Positions 22,633 to 30,970 of a DNA stretch of 37,923 nucleotides are shown here, piece by piece. The notes under the pieces were generated by a model. The model had not been told where the DNA came from. It saw nothing but the letters and a program-made list of their open reading frames with translations, and ran no database searches. This DNA comes from a virus, in the IMG/VR virus record IMGVR_UViG_3300008952_003571, positions 1 through 37,923 of that record; one strand, written 5' to 3'. Positions within the stretch are counted from its first letter, which is position 1; each line of letters starts with the position of its first letter. Position numbers and translations under genes: made by a program.

Positions 22633-23308
22633 AAAAAAGATAGTTTGCCTAATTCCTGCCCGTGGAGGTAGCAAGGGTGTTCCAAAAAAGAATATAATTG
22701 ATTTTGGGGGCAAACCTTTAGTAGCCCATAGCATCGAACACGCAGTTGGATCCAAACATATTGATTTTGTGTATTTATCTTCGGATAGTGAAGAAATTTT
22801 AGAGATTGGCAAAACATATGGCGCAATACCGCTAATAAGATCACCAGAACTATCACACGACTACGCCACACTGGAAGCGCTGGTCAAAAACTTTTTAACA
22901 ATTACAAAAAACGTTGATATAATAGTGATGCTACAACCAACATCGCCCTTGCGTACTAGCCAAGATATAGACAATGCCATTGATGCGTTTTTTGAACAAG
23001 ACGTTGATTCTTTGTTTTCTGCCGTTGAGTTGGAAGATTTCTTTATCTGGAAGAGGGACACAAACGGGAGCCTCCAAAGTGTCAATTATGATTTTGAAAA
23101 CAGGCAACGAAGACAAGATATCAGTGGACAGGTTGTAGAAAATGGATCGATTTATATATTTAAACCCTCGGTTGTAATAGAAAACAATAATAGGCTTGGC
23201 GGAAAAATTGGTGTTTCTATTATGGATCCATGGAAAATACATGAAGTAGATTCATATGATGATTTAGAAATGTGTAGATTTGTTTATAACCAAAAGGTAT
23301 TAAAGTGA
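22625..23308 (+). CDS. neuA: NeuA/PtmB-like CMP-nonulosonate cytidylyltransferase
   Basis: A 227-residue nucleotidyltransferase that would activate the nonulosonate with CTP. The CTP-binding motif is IPARGGSKGVPKKNI near residues 7-21. Further hallmarks are YLSSDSEEI, LQPTSPLRT near residue 101, and ENGSIYIFKPS and DPWKIHEVDSYDDLE near the C-terminus. Length is typical of CMP-sialic, pseudaminic or legionaminic acid synthetases. Immediately downstream of neuB and followed by an aminotransferase gene with a 4-base GTGA-type overlap. Sequence does not tell which nonulosonate is activated. Some homologues (PtmE) use GTP on glucosamine-1-phosphate, a weaker alternative. Confidence 0.88.
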   Translation: MNKKKIVCLIPARGGSKGVPKKNIIDFGGKPLVAHSIEHAVGSKHIDFVYLSSDSEEILEIGKTYGAIPLIRSPELSHDYATLEALVKNFLTITKNVDIIVMLQPTSPLRTSQDIDNAIDAFFEQDVDSLFSAVELEDFFIWKRDTNGSLQSVNYDFENRQRRQDISGQVVENGSIYIFKPSVVIENNNRLGGKIGVSIMDPWKIHEVDSYDDLEMCRFVYNQKVLK

Positions 23309-24276
23309 GCGATAGATTAGTATATTTTAATGGTAATTTTGTACCAGAGTCTGAAGCAAAAATTTCAATTTATGATTCTGCATTAATGTTTGGAGATATG
23401 GTATTTGAAATGACACGTTCTTTTAATAAAGAGCAATTCAAACTCCGCGAACACTTAGAGAGACTATATGTTGGTATAAAGTATTTGCAAATTCCACTTG
23501 AAATGACAATAGATGAGATGGAAGAAGCTGTTTATAAGACCATAGAGGCGAACGAACCATTTTTCAGAGAAGATGATGAACATCGCATTATGATTGATAT
23601 TACGCGAGGTTTATTGGGACTCTATGATAAGCGTGTTGAAAGTGTTGAATCTGGCGTCAATGTTATAATTGCAGATTTTCCACTACGTTGGACAGTTGCA
23701 TCGATGGGACATTTATTTGATAAGGGAATTAATGCAGTTATTCCCTCTCAAAGAGCAATCCCTGCACGTTTGCTTGAACCAAAAATAAAAAACAGAAGCA
23801 GAATACATTATCTAATGGCAAATATCGAAGTATCTCAGTTCGCCGGAAGTGATAACTGGGCACTTTTGTTGGATGAGGACGGCTTTGTTGCGGAAGGTAC
23901 GGGAGATAATTTTTTCATTGTCAAAGATGGCGCAATTATCACCCCCGAGGGTAGAAATATTTTAAGAGGCATAAGTAGAGAATATATTTTTGAACTTGCA
24001 AAACAACATAATTTATGTTGCGTTGAAAAAAATATAGAACCATATGATGTCTATACGGCAGATGAAGCGTTTATGACAGGTACGCCGTTTTGCCTATTGC
24101 CTGTTACTAAGTTAAATGGGCGTGATATTGGTGATGGAAAGCCAGGAAAAATAACAACATTTTTACTGGATAAATGGAGTGAAAACGTTGGTGTGAATAT
24201 TGTCTCCCAGATTAAATCATATGCCGACGAGGTTAAGATGGAATCACCGTCACCCTATGAGTTTAAGAGGAAGTAG
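23305..24276 (+). CDS. Class IV (branched-chain type) aminotransferase
   Basis: A 323-residue PLP enzyme of fold type IV. It begins LVYFNGNFVPESEAKISIYDSALMFGDMVFE, the classic opening of branched-chain and D-amino acid aminotransferases. The PLP lysine is in EPKIKNRSRIHYLMANIE near residue 155, and DEDGFVAEGTGDNFFIV and GTPFCLLPV follow. Start is GTG 23305. The family interconverts branched-chain amino acids and 2-ketoacids or makes D-amino acids. It could supply 2-ketoisovalerate to PanB, or an amino-acyl group for the nonulosonate. Neither is proven. C-terminal 25 residues exceed the usual core. Confidence 0.85.
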   Translation: MSDRLVYFNGNFVPESEAKISIYDSALMFGDMVFEMTRSFNKEQFKLREHLERLYVGIKYLQIPLEMTIDEMEEAVYKTIEANEPFFREDDEHRIMIDITRGLLGLYDKRVESVESGVNVIIADFPLRWTVASMGHLFDKGINAVIPSQRAIPARLLEPKIKNRSRIHYLMANIEVSQFAGSDNWALLLDEDGFVAEGTGDNFFIVKDGAIITPEGRNILRGISREYIFELAKQHNLCCVEKNIEPYDVYTADEAFMTGTPFCLLPVTKLNGRDIGDGKPGKITTFLLDKWSENVGVNIVSQIKSYADEVKMESPSPYEFKRK

Positions 24277-25049
24277 TGGAACTTGGAATAATACAAGGTA
24301 GATTGTCGATGCCGGTCCACAATCATATGCAAGAGTTTCCACCTAATTGGAAAAAGGAATTTGAACTTCTTGATAGATGCGGGTTAAGCCATATTGAATG
24401 GTTGATTACGAAAGGTACCGCAAAGTCCAATCCAGCATTTGACGAAACTGTATCCCTTCAAGATTTGCCTATTAGTTCATATTGTGCAGATACGCTAGTA
24501 GACATAGGAGTGACCGATGAAGATTATCTCAAGGAACACTTGCAACCAATTTGTGAATCTGCGGTTCGCAACAAAATAAGCACAATTACGATTCCACTTT
24601 TGGAAGACAGTAGCGTGGAAGACCCAGAACTTAGACAAAAATTTAAAAATTTAATTGCACAATACGTAACAAAATATCCTAATTTAAAGTTTTCTTTTGA
24701 ATGTGAATTGACAATTGAGGGATTACAGGATATAATAGAATTATCTGAAAATTTTTATGTTACCTATGATACGGGTAATATTACATCATATGGCTTAGAC
24801 CATGTTGACTACATTAACGCCTTCCATGAAAGAATAAATAACGTACATTTAAAAGATAGAACCTATGATGCAAAAACAGTTTATCCCACCACAGGAGATA
24901 CTGATTTTAAATTAATTTTTAAGACGTTATCTGATGTTGGGTATGATGGGTTTTACACATTACAAACCGCTAGAGGTAAAACAGGAATAGAGGCAGTTAC
25001 AGTAATGCAACATACAAACATTTTAAGAGGACTACACAATGCAAAATAA
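24276..25049 (+). CDS. TIM-barrel sugar-phosphate isomerase/epimerase-like protein
   Basis: A 257-residue protein of the xylose-isomerase/AP-endonuclease-2 TIM-barrel family, from GTG 24276 behind AAGAGG. The opening LGIIQGRLSMP and HIEWLITKG, then SFECELTIEGL, VTYDTGN near residue 165 and HLKDRTYDAKT near residue 190 provide acidic and histidine metal ligands. Relatives appear in sialic/legionaminic-type clusters next to NeuA and SDR genes, with unassigned reactions. It overlaps the aminotransferase stop by 1 base. It contains a perfect promoter match in its second half. Confidence 0.8.
   Translation: MELGIIQGRLSMPVHNHMQEFPPNWKKEFELLDRCGLSHIEWLITKGTAKSNPAFDETVSLQDLPISSYCADTLVDIGVTDEDYLKEHLQPICESAVRNKISTITIPLLEDSSVEDPELRQKFKNLIAQYVTKYPNLKFSFECELTIEGLQDIIELSENFYVTYDTGNITSYGLDHVDYINAFHERINNVHLKDRTYDAKTVYPTTGDTDFKLIFKTLSDVGYDGFYTLQTARGKTGIEAVTVMQHTNILRGLHNAK
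24708..24736 (+). promoter_or_regulatory. Perfect consensus sigma-70 promoter inside a gene
   Basis: TTGACA at 24708-24713, 17 bases, TATAAT at 24731-24736: 12 of 12 consensus positions at optimal spacing. It is inside the TIM-barrel gene. The predicted start near 24743 lies about 297 bases ahead of the PtmA-like gene and the cupin/methyltransferase genes after it. Confidence 0.58.
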
Positions 25050-25857
25050 TATTTTCGATCTCACTGGAAAAATTGCCGTCATTACCGGTGCTGGAGGTCT
25101 ACTTGGACCAAAGCATGCTGAAGCAATTCTTGATTTTGGAGGTCGTGTAATTTTGACCGATCATCATCTTGATAGAGTCCAGCAGGCGGCCGCCAAGTTA
25201 AACGAGAGGTATGGGGAAGGTTCAGCCACAGCCTATCACATGGATGTGACGGATCCAAAGTCTGTGGCTGGTGTGGTCGATCTATGCGATAGAATCGATA
25301 TTCTAATCAACAATGCTGCTAAGGATCCAAAGGTCAAAAAAGAGGCAGGGCTAACACCCGATAGCAGATTTGAGACAATGACGTCTGAATATTGGTTTGA
25401 GGGAGTCGACGCCGCGATGAATGGTACTTTTTTCTGTTCTCAAGCCGTTTCTAATAAAATGCTTGAACATGACGGCGGTGTCATATTAAACATCTCCTCG
25501 GACCTTGGCGTTATTGCTCCCGACCAGCGTCTGTACAGAAAAGAGGATATTGAAGAAGATAGACAGAATGTAAAGCCGATAACTTATTCTGCTGCAAAAT
25601 GGGCCATTATCGGAATGACAAAATACCTTTCTGTTTATTTTGCACAGAAGGGCATTAGAGTCAATTGCTTGAGTCCAACTGGCGTCTATAACAATCATCC
25701 TGAAGCTTTTGTCAAAAAGCTTTCCAATATTATTCCAATGGGAAGAATGGCAGACATAGACGAGTACAAGGGCGCCATAGTATTTTTGTGTTCAGATGCT
25801 AGTTCATATATGACTGGTGAGAATATGGTTATAGATGGTGGCAAAACAGTATGGTAG
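25039..25857 (+). CDS. PtmA-like short-chain dehydrogenase
   Basis: A 272-residue classical SDR. The cofactor loop is TGAGGLLGPKHAEA at residues 16-29, the NAG-like motif is NNAAK near residue 91, and the catalytic serine and tyrosine/lysine lie in ILNISSDLG near residue 150 and TYSAAKWA near residue 182. The GAGGLLG form with a long insertion after NNAAKDPKVK is characteristic of PtmA-like flagellin-glycosylation dehydrogenases linked to legionaminic acid derivatives. It overlaps the TIM-barrel gene by 11 bases and the cupin gene by 7, so it is tightly coupled. The substrate is probably a sugar in the same pathway. Confidence 0.83.
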   Translation: MQNNIFDLTGKIAVITGAGGLLGPKHAEAILDFGGRVILTDHHLDRVQQAAAKLNERYGEGSATAYHMDVTDPKSVAGVVDLCDRIDILINNAAKDPKVKKEAGLTPDSRFETMTSEYWFEGVDAAMNGTFFCSQAVSNKMLEHDGGVILNISSDLGVIAPDQRLYRKEDIEEDRQNVKPITYSAAKWAIIGMTKYLSVYFAQKGIRVNCLSPTGVYNNHPEAFVKKLSNIIPMGRMADIDEYKGAIVFLCSDASSYMTGENMVIDGGKTVW

Positions 25858-26219
25858 AGGACAAGGTCAAATTACCCATGAAGGTTGTCCCAAAGGGTTG
25901 GGGTCATGAACTATGGATTGTAAATAAGGAAGAGTATTGCGGCAAGCTTCTTTTTATAAAAGAAGGAAAGCGGTGTTCTTGGCACCGTCATGTTACAAAA
26001 GATGAAGTTTTTTACCTACAATCTGGAAAGCTTCTGGTGAAATATTCGGAAGAAGACGATTTAGAGAATGCTCATGAGTTGACCCTGGTTCCTGGTGATA
26101 ATTTCTATGTATATCCCGGATTGAGGCATCAGATGTACGCATTCGAAGATTCAGAGCTTTTTGAGTTTTCCACGCAGCACTTTGATAGTGACAGCTATAG
26201 GATAATAAAGGGTGATTAA
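25851..26219 (+). CDS. Single-domain cupin, mannose-6-phosphate isomerase-like
   Basis: A 122-residue cupin. The opening VVPKGWGHELWIVN and SWHRHVTKDEVFYLQSGKL carry the metal-binding H-x-H and later E; PGDNFYVYPGLRHQM supplies the third histidine. This matches the C-terminal cupin of bifunctional mannose-6-phosphate isomerases and small sugar-modifying cupins in legionaminic-type clusters. It could act as an isomerase or epimerase, or as a dioxygenase-like modifier. It overlaps the SDR gene by 7 bases. A role in feeding mannose phosphate to the GDP-fucose branch is possible, but not shown. Confidence 0.78.
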   Translation: MVEDKVKLPMKVVPKGWGHELWIVNKEEYCGKLLFIKEGKRCSWHRHVTKDEVFYLQSGKLLVKYSEEDDLENAHELTLVPGDNFYVYPGLRHQMYAFEDSELFEFSTQHFDSDSYRIIKGD

Positions 26220-26221
26220 TA

Positions 26222-27067
26222 ATGAGTTGTCCCCTTTGTCATAGTGAGAACACTCCGCAAACAGAGGGTCTTGTAAGGGATTTACCAGAAATTCCAGTGC
26301 TCAAATGTAGCGATTGTAGCCTTGTCTTTCTTGGTAGCTTTGATCATATTCATGATGAGTTCTATGAAGGGTCAGAAATGAGAGTAGGTGAAGATATCGA
26401 TATATGGATATCAGAGACCAAAGGTGATGATGAAAGACGGTTCCGGTACCTATATGACTCCTTAAGAGGCGCAGATGTGCTTGATTTTGGCGCAGGTAAT
26501 GGTGGGTTCTTAAGGTTGGCAAAACAAGAAGCTAGCTCAGTTGCAACCGTAGAATTAGATAAGGAACTTTCTCCTCTATTTGAGCGTGATGATATTCCCT
26601 ATTATCGTTTTTTGAAAGATATTCCCGCGAATAAACAGTTTGATTTAATAACAGCTTTTCATGTCATTGAGCACTTAAAAGACCCTGTAGGTTTTTTAAG
26701 AGAAGTTTCTTCATTATTACGCTCTAGTGGTAGTCTTTATCTTGAGTTCCCTAATGCAAATGATGCTCTTGTGTCACTTTACGGCTCAAAGGCCTTTTCT
26801 AAATTCACCTATTGGAGTTGTCACCTTATGTTGTTTAACCATGAAACGATTAAAATCGCCATTAAAGAAGCTGGACTGCAATGTAGAAATATAAGACAGG
26901 TGCAACGCTATCCACTTTCTAATCATCTATATTGGTTGGCAAAAGGTCTACCAGGAGGACACAACGTATGGTCATTTCTAGACAATCAATTACTTAATAC
27001 AGAATATGAGAGAATGCTGGCTAATACAAAAGCTTGTGACACATTGTTGGTGGAGGTTTCACTATGA
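26222..27067 (+). CDS. SAM-dependent methyltransferase with zinc ribbon
   Basis: A 281-residue class I methyltransferase. The N-terminal CPLC and later CSDC form a zinc ribbon often found in methyltransferases of polysaccharide clusters. The SAM loop is VLDFGAGNGGFL near residue 86, and FHVIEHLKDPVGFLREV near residue 147 is the type 11/12 post-motif. The C-terminal part (GLQCRNIRQVQRYPLS) completes the fold. The target is likely a sugar hydroxyl, amine or carbon of the local glycan. It is two bases after the cupin gene and overlaps the HAD gene by ATGA. Confidence 0.82.
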   Translation: MSCPLCHSENTPQTEGLVRDLPEIPVLKCSDCSLVFLGSFDHIHDEFYEGSEMRVGEDIDIWISETKGDDERRFRYLYDSLRGADVLDFGAGNGGFLRLAKQEASSVATVELDKELSPLFERDDIPYYRFLKDIPANKQFDLITAFHVIEHLKDPVGFLREVSSLLRSSGSLYLEFPNANDALVSLYGSKAFSKFTYWSCHLMLFNHETIKIAIKEAGLQCRNIRQVQRYPLSNHLYWLAKGLPGGHNVWSFLDNQLLNTEYERMLANTKACDTLLVEVSL

Positions 27068-27375
27068 TTTATTACGTTGACATAGATGAAACGATTTGTA
27101 GCTATCCAGAAGAACGGGCTTATGAAAAAGCAGTTCCGATTGTTGAAAATATCAGCAGGATCAATGCGCTATACGAAGAGGGTAATACGGTTGTATATTG
27201 GACGGCCCGAGGTGCTACTACCGGGATTGACTGGGCGGATATTACCCAAAAACAATTATCCCAATGGGGAGCAAAACATCACGAACTAAAAATGAATAAG
27301 CCACATTACGACTTGTTTATATGTGATAAAGCTATAAATTCATATGAGTATTTTAAAGGAGAGGCTAACAAATAA
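27064..27375 (+). CDS. HAD-family phosphatase-like protein
   Basis: A 103-residue small HAD protein. The nucleophile motif is YVDIDETIC with D6 and D8, and motif II is VVYWTARGA near residue 44. The C-terminal HYDLFICDKAIN could provide the motif IV aspartates. This size class is found in capsule and LPS clusters as a sugar-phosphate phosphatase. In the nonulosonate context it might dephosphorylate a NeuB product or intermediate, but a housekeeping nucleotidase is not excluded. Overlaps its neighbour by ATGA and ends one base into the next start. Confidence 0.75.
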   Translation: MIYYVDIDETICSYPEERAYEKAVPIVENISRINALYEEGNTVVYWTARGATTGIDWADITQKQLSQWGAKHHELKMNKPHYDLFICDKAINSYEYFKGEANK

Positions 27376-28655
27376 TGAAAGTATATAAAGACATTAACCA
27401 CTGCAGAGTATGTGGTTCTCCAGATCTAACAGAAGTGATAAGCGTTAAAGAGCAATATTTGTCTCCTAGGTTTGTTACGACAAATGAAAACAATTCTTTG
27501 GCAAACATCCGAGTGCCACAAACTCTTGTGGTGTGTGACCGAAGCAATAGACCCGACGCGTGTGGTTTGTTGCAACTTAGAGAGACCGTCGAGCCGGATT
27601 ATTTATATCGTGAATATTTTTATCGTTCTGGTGTGAGCGACACAATGCGCAAGGATTTAAAAAATGTCGTAGATACAGTTTTAAGCAAAGTCGTTCTCGA
27701 AGACGATAATGTGGTAGTTGATATCGGCGCCAATGATTGTACAATGATTAGTTATTTTCCTTCTAACTTAGTTCGCATTGGCGTGGAGCCGGCACAAAAT
27801 ATCGATTGGACAAATGTAGACTCCGACATTAAGATTGTAAATGATTATTTTTCCCAAAATTCATTAAGCGAAACATTACAAGGAAAAAAAGTCAAAATCT
27901 TTACTTCGTGTGCGATGTTTTATGATTTAGATGATCCAAATAGTTTTGTTGCTGATATTAAGTCGCTTCTTCATGAGAATGGAGTTTGGTGCATTCAATT
28001 AAGTTATTTACCCCTAATGCTAAAGAATATAAATTTTTATGATATTTGTAACGAACATCTAGAATATTATTCTTTGCATACATTAAATTATTTAATGAAG
28101 CAAAATGGATTAGAAATCTTTGATGCTGTTGAGAACGATGTTAATGGCGGAAGCGTACGCGTGATGATCACTCACCTTGAACGTAAAGTTGAAAAAACTG
28201 ATAGTTTTGATTCATTGATTGAGGAAGAGAAGCAGATGAACCTCTTTGATAAGCAAACGTATATTAATTTTCATGAAGAGATTTTAAAATTAAAAGATAA
28301 AATTAAAAACACAATTGGCGTAGAGATTAAAAACGGCAACACGGTGCTGGGATTAGGTGCTTCCACCAAAGGAAATATGCTTTTACAGTTGTTTGGGATT
28401 GGTAAAGAAACCATTCCATATATCAGTGAGCGCAATCCTGACAAAGTAGGGCTCAAAACCTTAGGAACTGACATTGAATTGATTTCGGAAGAAAAAGCAA
28501 GACAACTTAGCCCTAGTTATATGCTTGTTTTGCCCTGGTATTTTAAAGATGAAATTGTAATCAGAGAGCAAGAATATATTCAAAACGGAGGAAAATTGCT
28601 TTTCCCGATGCCATACCCTCATATTGTTCATAAAGATGGAGAAACAAAGTTATGA
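27375..28655 (+). CDS. Sugar C-methyltransferase-like protein
   Basis: A 426-residue protein with the three-part layout of TylC3/NovU-type sugar C-methyltransferases. An N-terminal zinc-binding domain holds HCRVCGSPDL and later VCDRSNRPDACGLLQ. A SAM domain has VVDIGANDCTMISYF near residue 117 and the HLEYYSLHTL stretch near residue 229. The C-terminal Methyltransf_14 domain has VLGLGASTKGNMLLQL near residue 323 and GKLLFPMPYPHI. Relatives methylate 3-position carbons of NDP-4-ketosugars or act on related sugars. It is preceded by AAAGGAG and overlaps Fcl by ATGA. Which 4-ketosugar it uses (GDP-linked or the dideoxy branch) is unknown. Confidence 0.85.
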   Translation: MKVYKDINHCRVCGSPDLTEVISVKEQYLSPRFVTTNENNSLANIRVPQTLVVCDRSNRPDACGLLQLRETVEPDYLYREYFYRSGVSDTMRKDLKNVVDTVLSKVVLEDDNVVVDIGANDCTMISYFPSNLVRIGVEPAQNIDWTNVDSDIKIVNDYFSQNSLSETLQGKKVKIFTSCAMFYDLDDPNSFVADIKSLLHENGVWCIQLSYLPLMLKNINFYDICNEHLEYYSLHTLNYLMKQNGLEIFDAVENDVNGGSVRVMITHLERKVEKTDSFDSLIEEEKQMNLFDKQTYINFHEEILKLKDKIKNTIGVEIKNGNTVLGLGASTKGNMLLQLFGIGKETIPYISERNPDKVGLKTLGTDIELISEEKARQLSPSYMLVLPWYFKDEIVIREQEYIQNGGKLLFPMPYPHIVHKDGETKL

Positions 28656-29548
28656 AAGTCGTTGTGACGGGCGGAACTGGCTTCGTTGGACAAAGGCTCA
28701 AAAAGATAAGACCAGATTGGATATATCTTTCATCGAAAGATTATGATTTAGTTTCCACTGAAGATTGTAAAAGAATGTATTGTGAATTACAACCCGATGC
28801 GGTTTTGCATATGGCAGGAAAGGTCGGCGGCATTGGCGCTAATGATGCACATCCGGCAGAATTTTATTATTTAAATACAATGATCAATACGAATGTTATT
28901 CATCAAGGCTACTTGCATGGAGTTAAAAGAATTTTAGCGACTTTAAGCACGTGTACATTCCCAGATGTGGTAGAGAATTATCCTTTGACCGAGAGTGATA
29001 TTTTATCTGGGCCACCAGCCAAGACTAACCTTTCTTATGGCTACGCTAAGCGTTCTTTGTATGTTCAAATAAATTCATATAGAAAACAATATGGAGTAAA
29101 TTATTCCACCTTTTGTCCTTCTAATCTCTACGGACCCGGTGACAATTTTGATTCATTAAGTTCACACTTTGTGGCAGCTTTGATATCTAAAATTGCTAAA
29201 GCAAAAGATGGAGACACAATAGAACTGTGGGGTACCGGCACACCTTTACGCCAACAACTATATGTTGATGATTTGTGTGAGATAATTCCGATGCTTTTGG
29301 AAAAGCACAATGGCGACGAACCATTGATTGTTGCCCCGAATGAAAACTTAAGCATTGATGAGATGACAGAGATATTAATATCCCAAGTACACAAAAATAT
29401 TGAAATTGTTTATAATAATAAATTGGATGGACAATTTCGAAAAGACGGGAGCAATAAGCGTCTGAAAGAAGTAATAGGAGACTATCATTTTACCACTTTC
29501 CAAGAGGGCGTTTTAAAAACATATGACAACTATAGAGAGAACCGATGA
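28652..29548 (+). CDS. fcl: GDP-L-fucose synthase (Fcl/WcaG-like)
   Basis: A 298-residue extended SDR. The NADP loop is TGGTGFVG at residues 7-14. [18 protein letters not shown] is a diagnostic stretch of GDP-fucose synthases. STCTFPD near residue 107 and YGYAK near residue 129 form the catalytic site, and [14 protein letters not shown] follows. It epimerises and reduces GDP-4-keto-6-deoxymannose to GDP-L-fucose. The gene is next to Gmd (ATGA overlap) in reversed pathway order. A branch to GDP-colitose or another 6-deoxyhexose remains possible, because an RfbH-type enzyme is in the same block. Confidence 0.9.
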   Translation: MKVVVTGGTGFVGQRLKKIRPDWIYLSSKDYDLVSTEDCKRMYCELQPDAVLHMAGKVGGIGANDAHPAEFYYLNTMINTNVIHQGYLHGVKRILATLSTCTFPDVVENYPLTESDILSGPPAKTNLSYGYAKRSLYVQINSYRKQYGVNYSTFCPSNLYGPGDNFDSLSSHFVAALISKIAKAKDGDTIELWGTGTPLRQQLYVDDLCEIIPMLLEKHNGDEPLIVAPNENLSIDEMTEILISQVHKNIEIVYNNKLDGQFRKDGSNKRLKEVIGDYHFTTFQEGVLKTYDNYRENR

Positions 29549-30543
29549 CTGAAAAAAAGAAAACAGCACTTATAACCGGCATCACCGGTCAAGATGGCTC
29601 TTATTTAGCCGATTTTTTGTTACAAAAGGGTTATCACGTTGTAGGTATTAAGCGCCGCACGTCGCTGTTGTCAACTGATCGAATTGATCACATTTTTGAT
29701 GATCTGGAAAGCGTAATAAATTTTGACATGGCTTATGGCAATGTGATTGATGCAGGCAATATCTATAGATTATTACAAGAAACTCAGCCAGATGAAATTT
29801 ATAATTTAGCTGCGCAATCACACGTAAGGGTTTCGTTTGAAACTCCCGAAGAGACTGCAAAAATTGTTGCCATGGGAACCCTTCGGCTTTTAGAAGCTGT
29901 AAGAAACGTCTGCCCAAGTGCGAAATTTTATCAAGCTTCGTCATCTGAAATGTTTGGTGACAATCCTGAAAACCCTCAAAACGAAGATACGAGATTGCTG
30001 CCTGCAAGTCCGTATGCGTGTTCAAAAGTTTTTGCTCACCATCTTTGCAGAAATTATAGAGAAAGCTACAATTTGCATGCATCTAGTGGTATTTTATTTA
30101 ATCATGAATCTCCTCGAAGAGGTGAAACATTTGTGACTAGAAAGATTACTTTAGCGGCCGCCCGAATTAAAGCGGGGATCCAAGATAAACTTTATTTGGG
30201 AAACCTTGACGCTAAGCGCGACTGGGGCTTTGCCGGCGATTTCGTGGAAGCCATGTGGTTGATGTTGCAACAAGAGGAGCCGGATGATTATGTTATAGCC
30301 ACCGGCGAAACTCATACAGTTCGTGAATTTCTTGAGGAAGTTTTCGAAATTGCAGGATTAGACATCGAGAAGCACGTCGAAATTGATTCGAGACTATTTA
30401 GACCACATGAAGTTCCCTTACTTTTGGGAGATCCTACGAAAGCGAAAAAGAAACTCGGATGGGAACCCAAAGTCAAATTTAAACAATTAGCAAAAATGAT
30501 GTACGAAGAAGATCTTAAAGTGGCTTATCGCACACACATATAA
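29545..30543 (+). CDS. gmd: GDP-mannose 4,6-dehydratase (Gmd)
   Basis: A 332-residue dehydratase. The NADP loop is [12 protein letters not shown] at residues 11-22, characteristic of Gmd. [15 protein letters not shown] is the substrate/NADP-binding stretch. Catalytic SSSEMFGD is near residue 132, YACSK near residue 156, and [20 protein letters not shown] near residue 225 is diagnostic. It turns GDP-mannose into GDP-4-keto-6-deoxymannose for Fcl. The N-terminal [10 protein letters not shown] follows the ATGA overlap. Last gene of the glycan block. GDP-mannose pyrophosphorylase is not seen, so host GDP-mannose or a gene outside the window is needed. Confidence 0.95.
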   Translation: MTEKKKTALITGITGQDGSYLADFLLQKGYHVVGIKRRTSLLSTDRIDHIFDDLESVINFDMAYGNVIDAGNIYRLLQETQPDEIYNLAAQSHVRVSFETPEETAKIVAMGTLRLLEAVRNVCPSAKFYQASSSEMFGDNPENPQNEDTRLLPASPYACSKVFAHHLCRNYRESYNLHASSGILFNHESPRRGETFVTRKITLAAARIKAGIQDKLYLGNLDAKRDWGFAGDFVEAMWLMLQQEEPDDYVIATGETHTVREFLEEVFEIAGLDIEKHVEIDSRLFRPHEVPLLLGDPTKAKKKLGWEPKVKFKQLAKMMYEEDLKVAYRTHI

Positions 30544-30555
30544 AGGAGAAATAGA

Positions 30556-30744
30556 ATGAACTTGAAAAAATTTGTTAAAAGCTGGTTTTCAGAACCAGAA
30601 CCAACGCCAGTAGTTGTTGAACCTGAAGTTGATCTTGCTGACTTAAAACTATCTGAACTTAGGGCAGTGGCAAAAGAGCGCGGAATGAAAGGTTATACAA
30701 AATATAAAAAAGCTGAATTATTACAATTACTTAAAGGAGAATAA
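30556..30744 (+). CDS. Small protein with Rho-N/SAP-like domain
   Basis: A 62-residue protein behind AAAGGAGAAA. After a lysine/tryptophan start and an acidic proline-rich linker (EPEPTPVVVEPEVD), the last 36 residues form LSELRAVAKERGMKGYTKYKKAELLQLLKG. This is the two-helix pattern of Rho N-terminal, SAP or HeH domains that bind nucleic acid. Such small domains are common in phage genomes near structural genes. The exact target is unknown. It marks the return from glycan genes to phage-type small genes. Confidence 0.7.
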   Translation: MNLKKFVKSWFSEPEPTPVVVEPEVDLADLKLSELRAVAKERGMKGYTKYKKAELLQLLKGE

Positions 30745-30745
30745 A

Positions 30746-30970
30746 ATGAGCAATAAAATAGAAAATATGAAGTTATCTACTCAAGCTATGGGAGCCATTA
30801 TGATGGCCCTCCAGGAGTCTTTGATGAATCAAATGGACATTGTGCCAATTTTACAGAATTTTGATTTAACAATGACGCAAGACGGGCTTATAGTGAACAA
30901 TCCCCCCACAGTGCGAGTTTCTGACAGTTCAGAGATTACTGAACAAGATTTAGCCAAAATGGTAAAATAA
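30746..30970 (+). CDS. Small hypothetical protein
   Basis: A 74-residue protein with AAAGGAG upstream. It is methionine-rich near the start (MKLSTQAMGAIMMALQESLMNQMD) and has an amphipathic helix followed by beta-like strands (DGLIVNNPPTVRVSD) and an acidic tail. It is joined to the next gene by TAATG. Similar short proteins sit beside FmdB-type zinc ribbons in phages, but I cannot name a family. Confidence 0.62.
   Translation: MSNKIENMKLSTQAMGAIMMALQESLMNQMDIVPILQNFDLTMTQDGLIVNNPPTVRVSDSSEITEQDLAKMVK

Noticed and set aside
29648-30082. 144-codon minus-strand frame within gmd
   Set aside because: The + strand frame has all Gmd motifs; the antisense frame has no motif or ribosome binding site.
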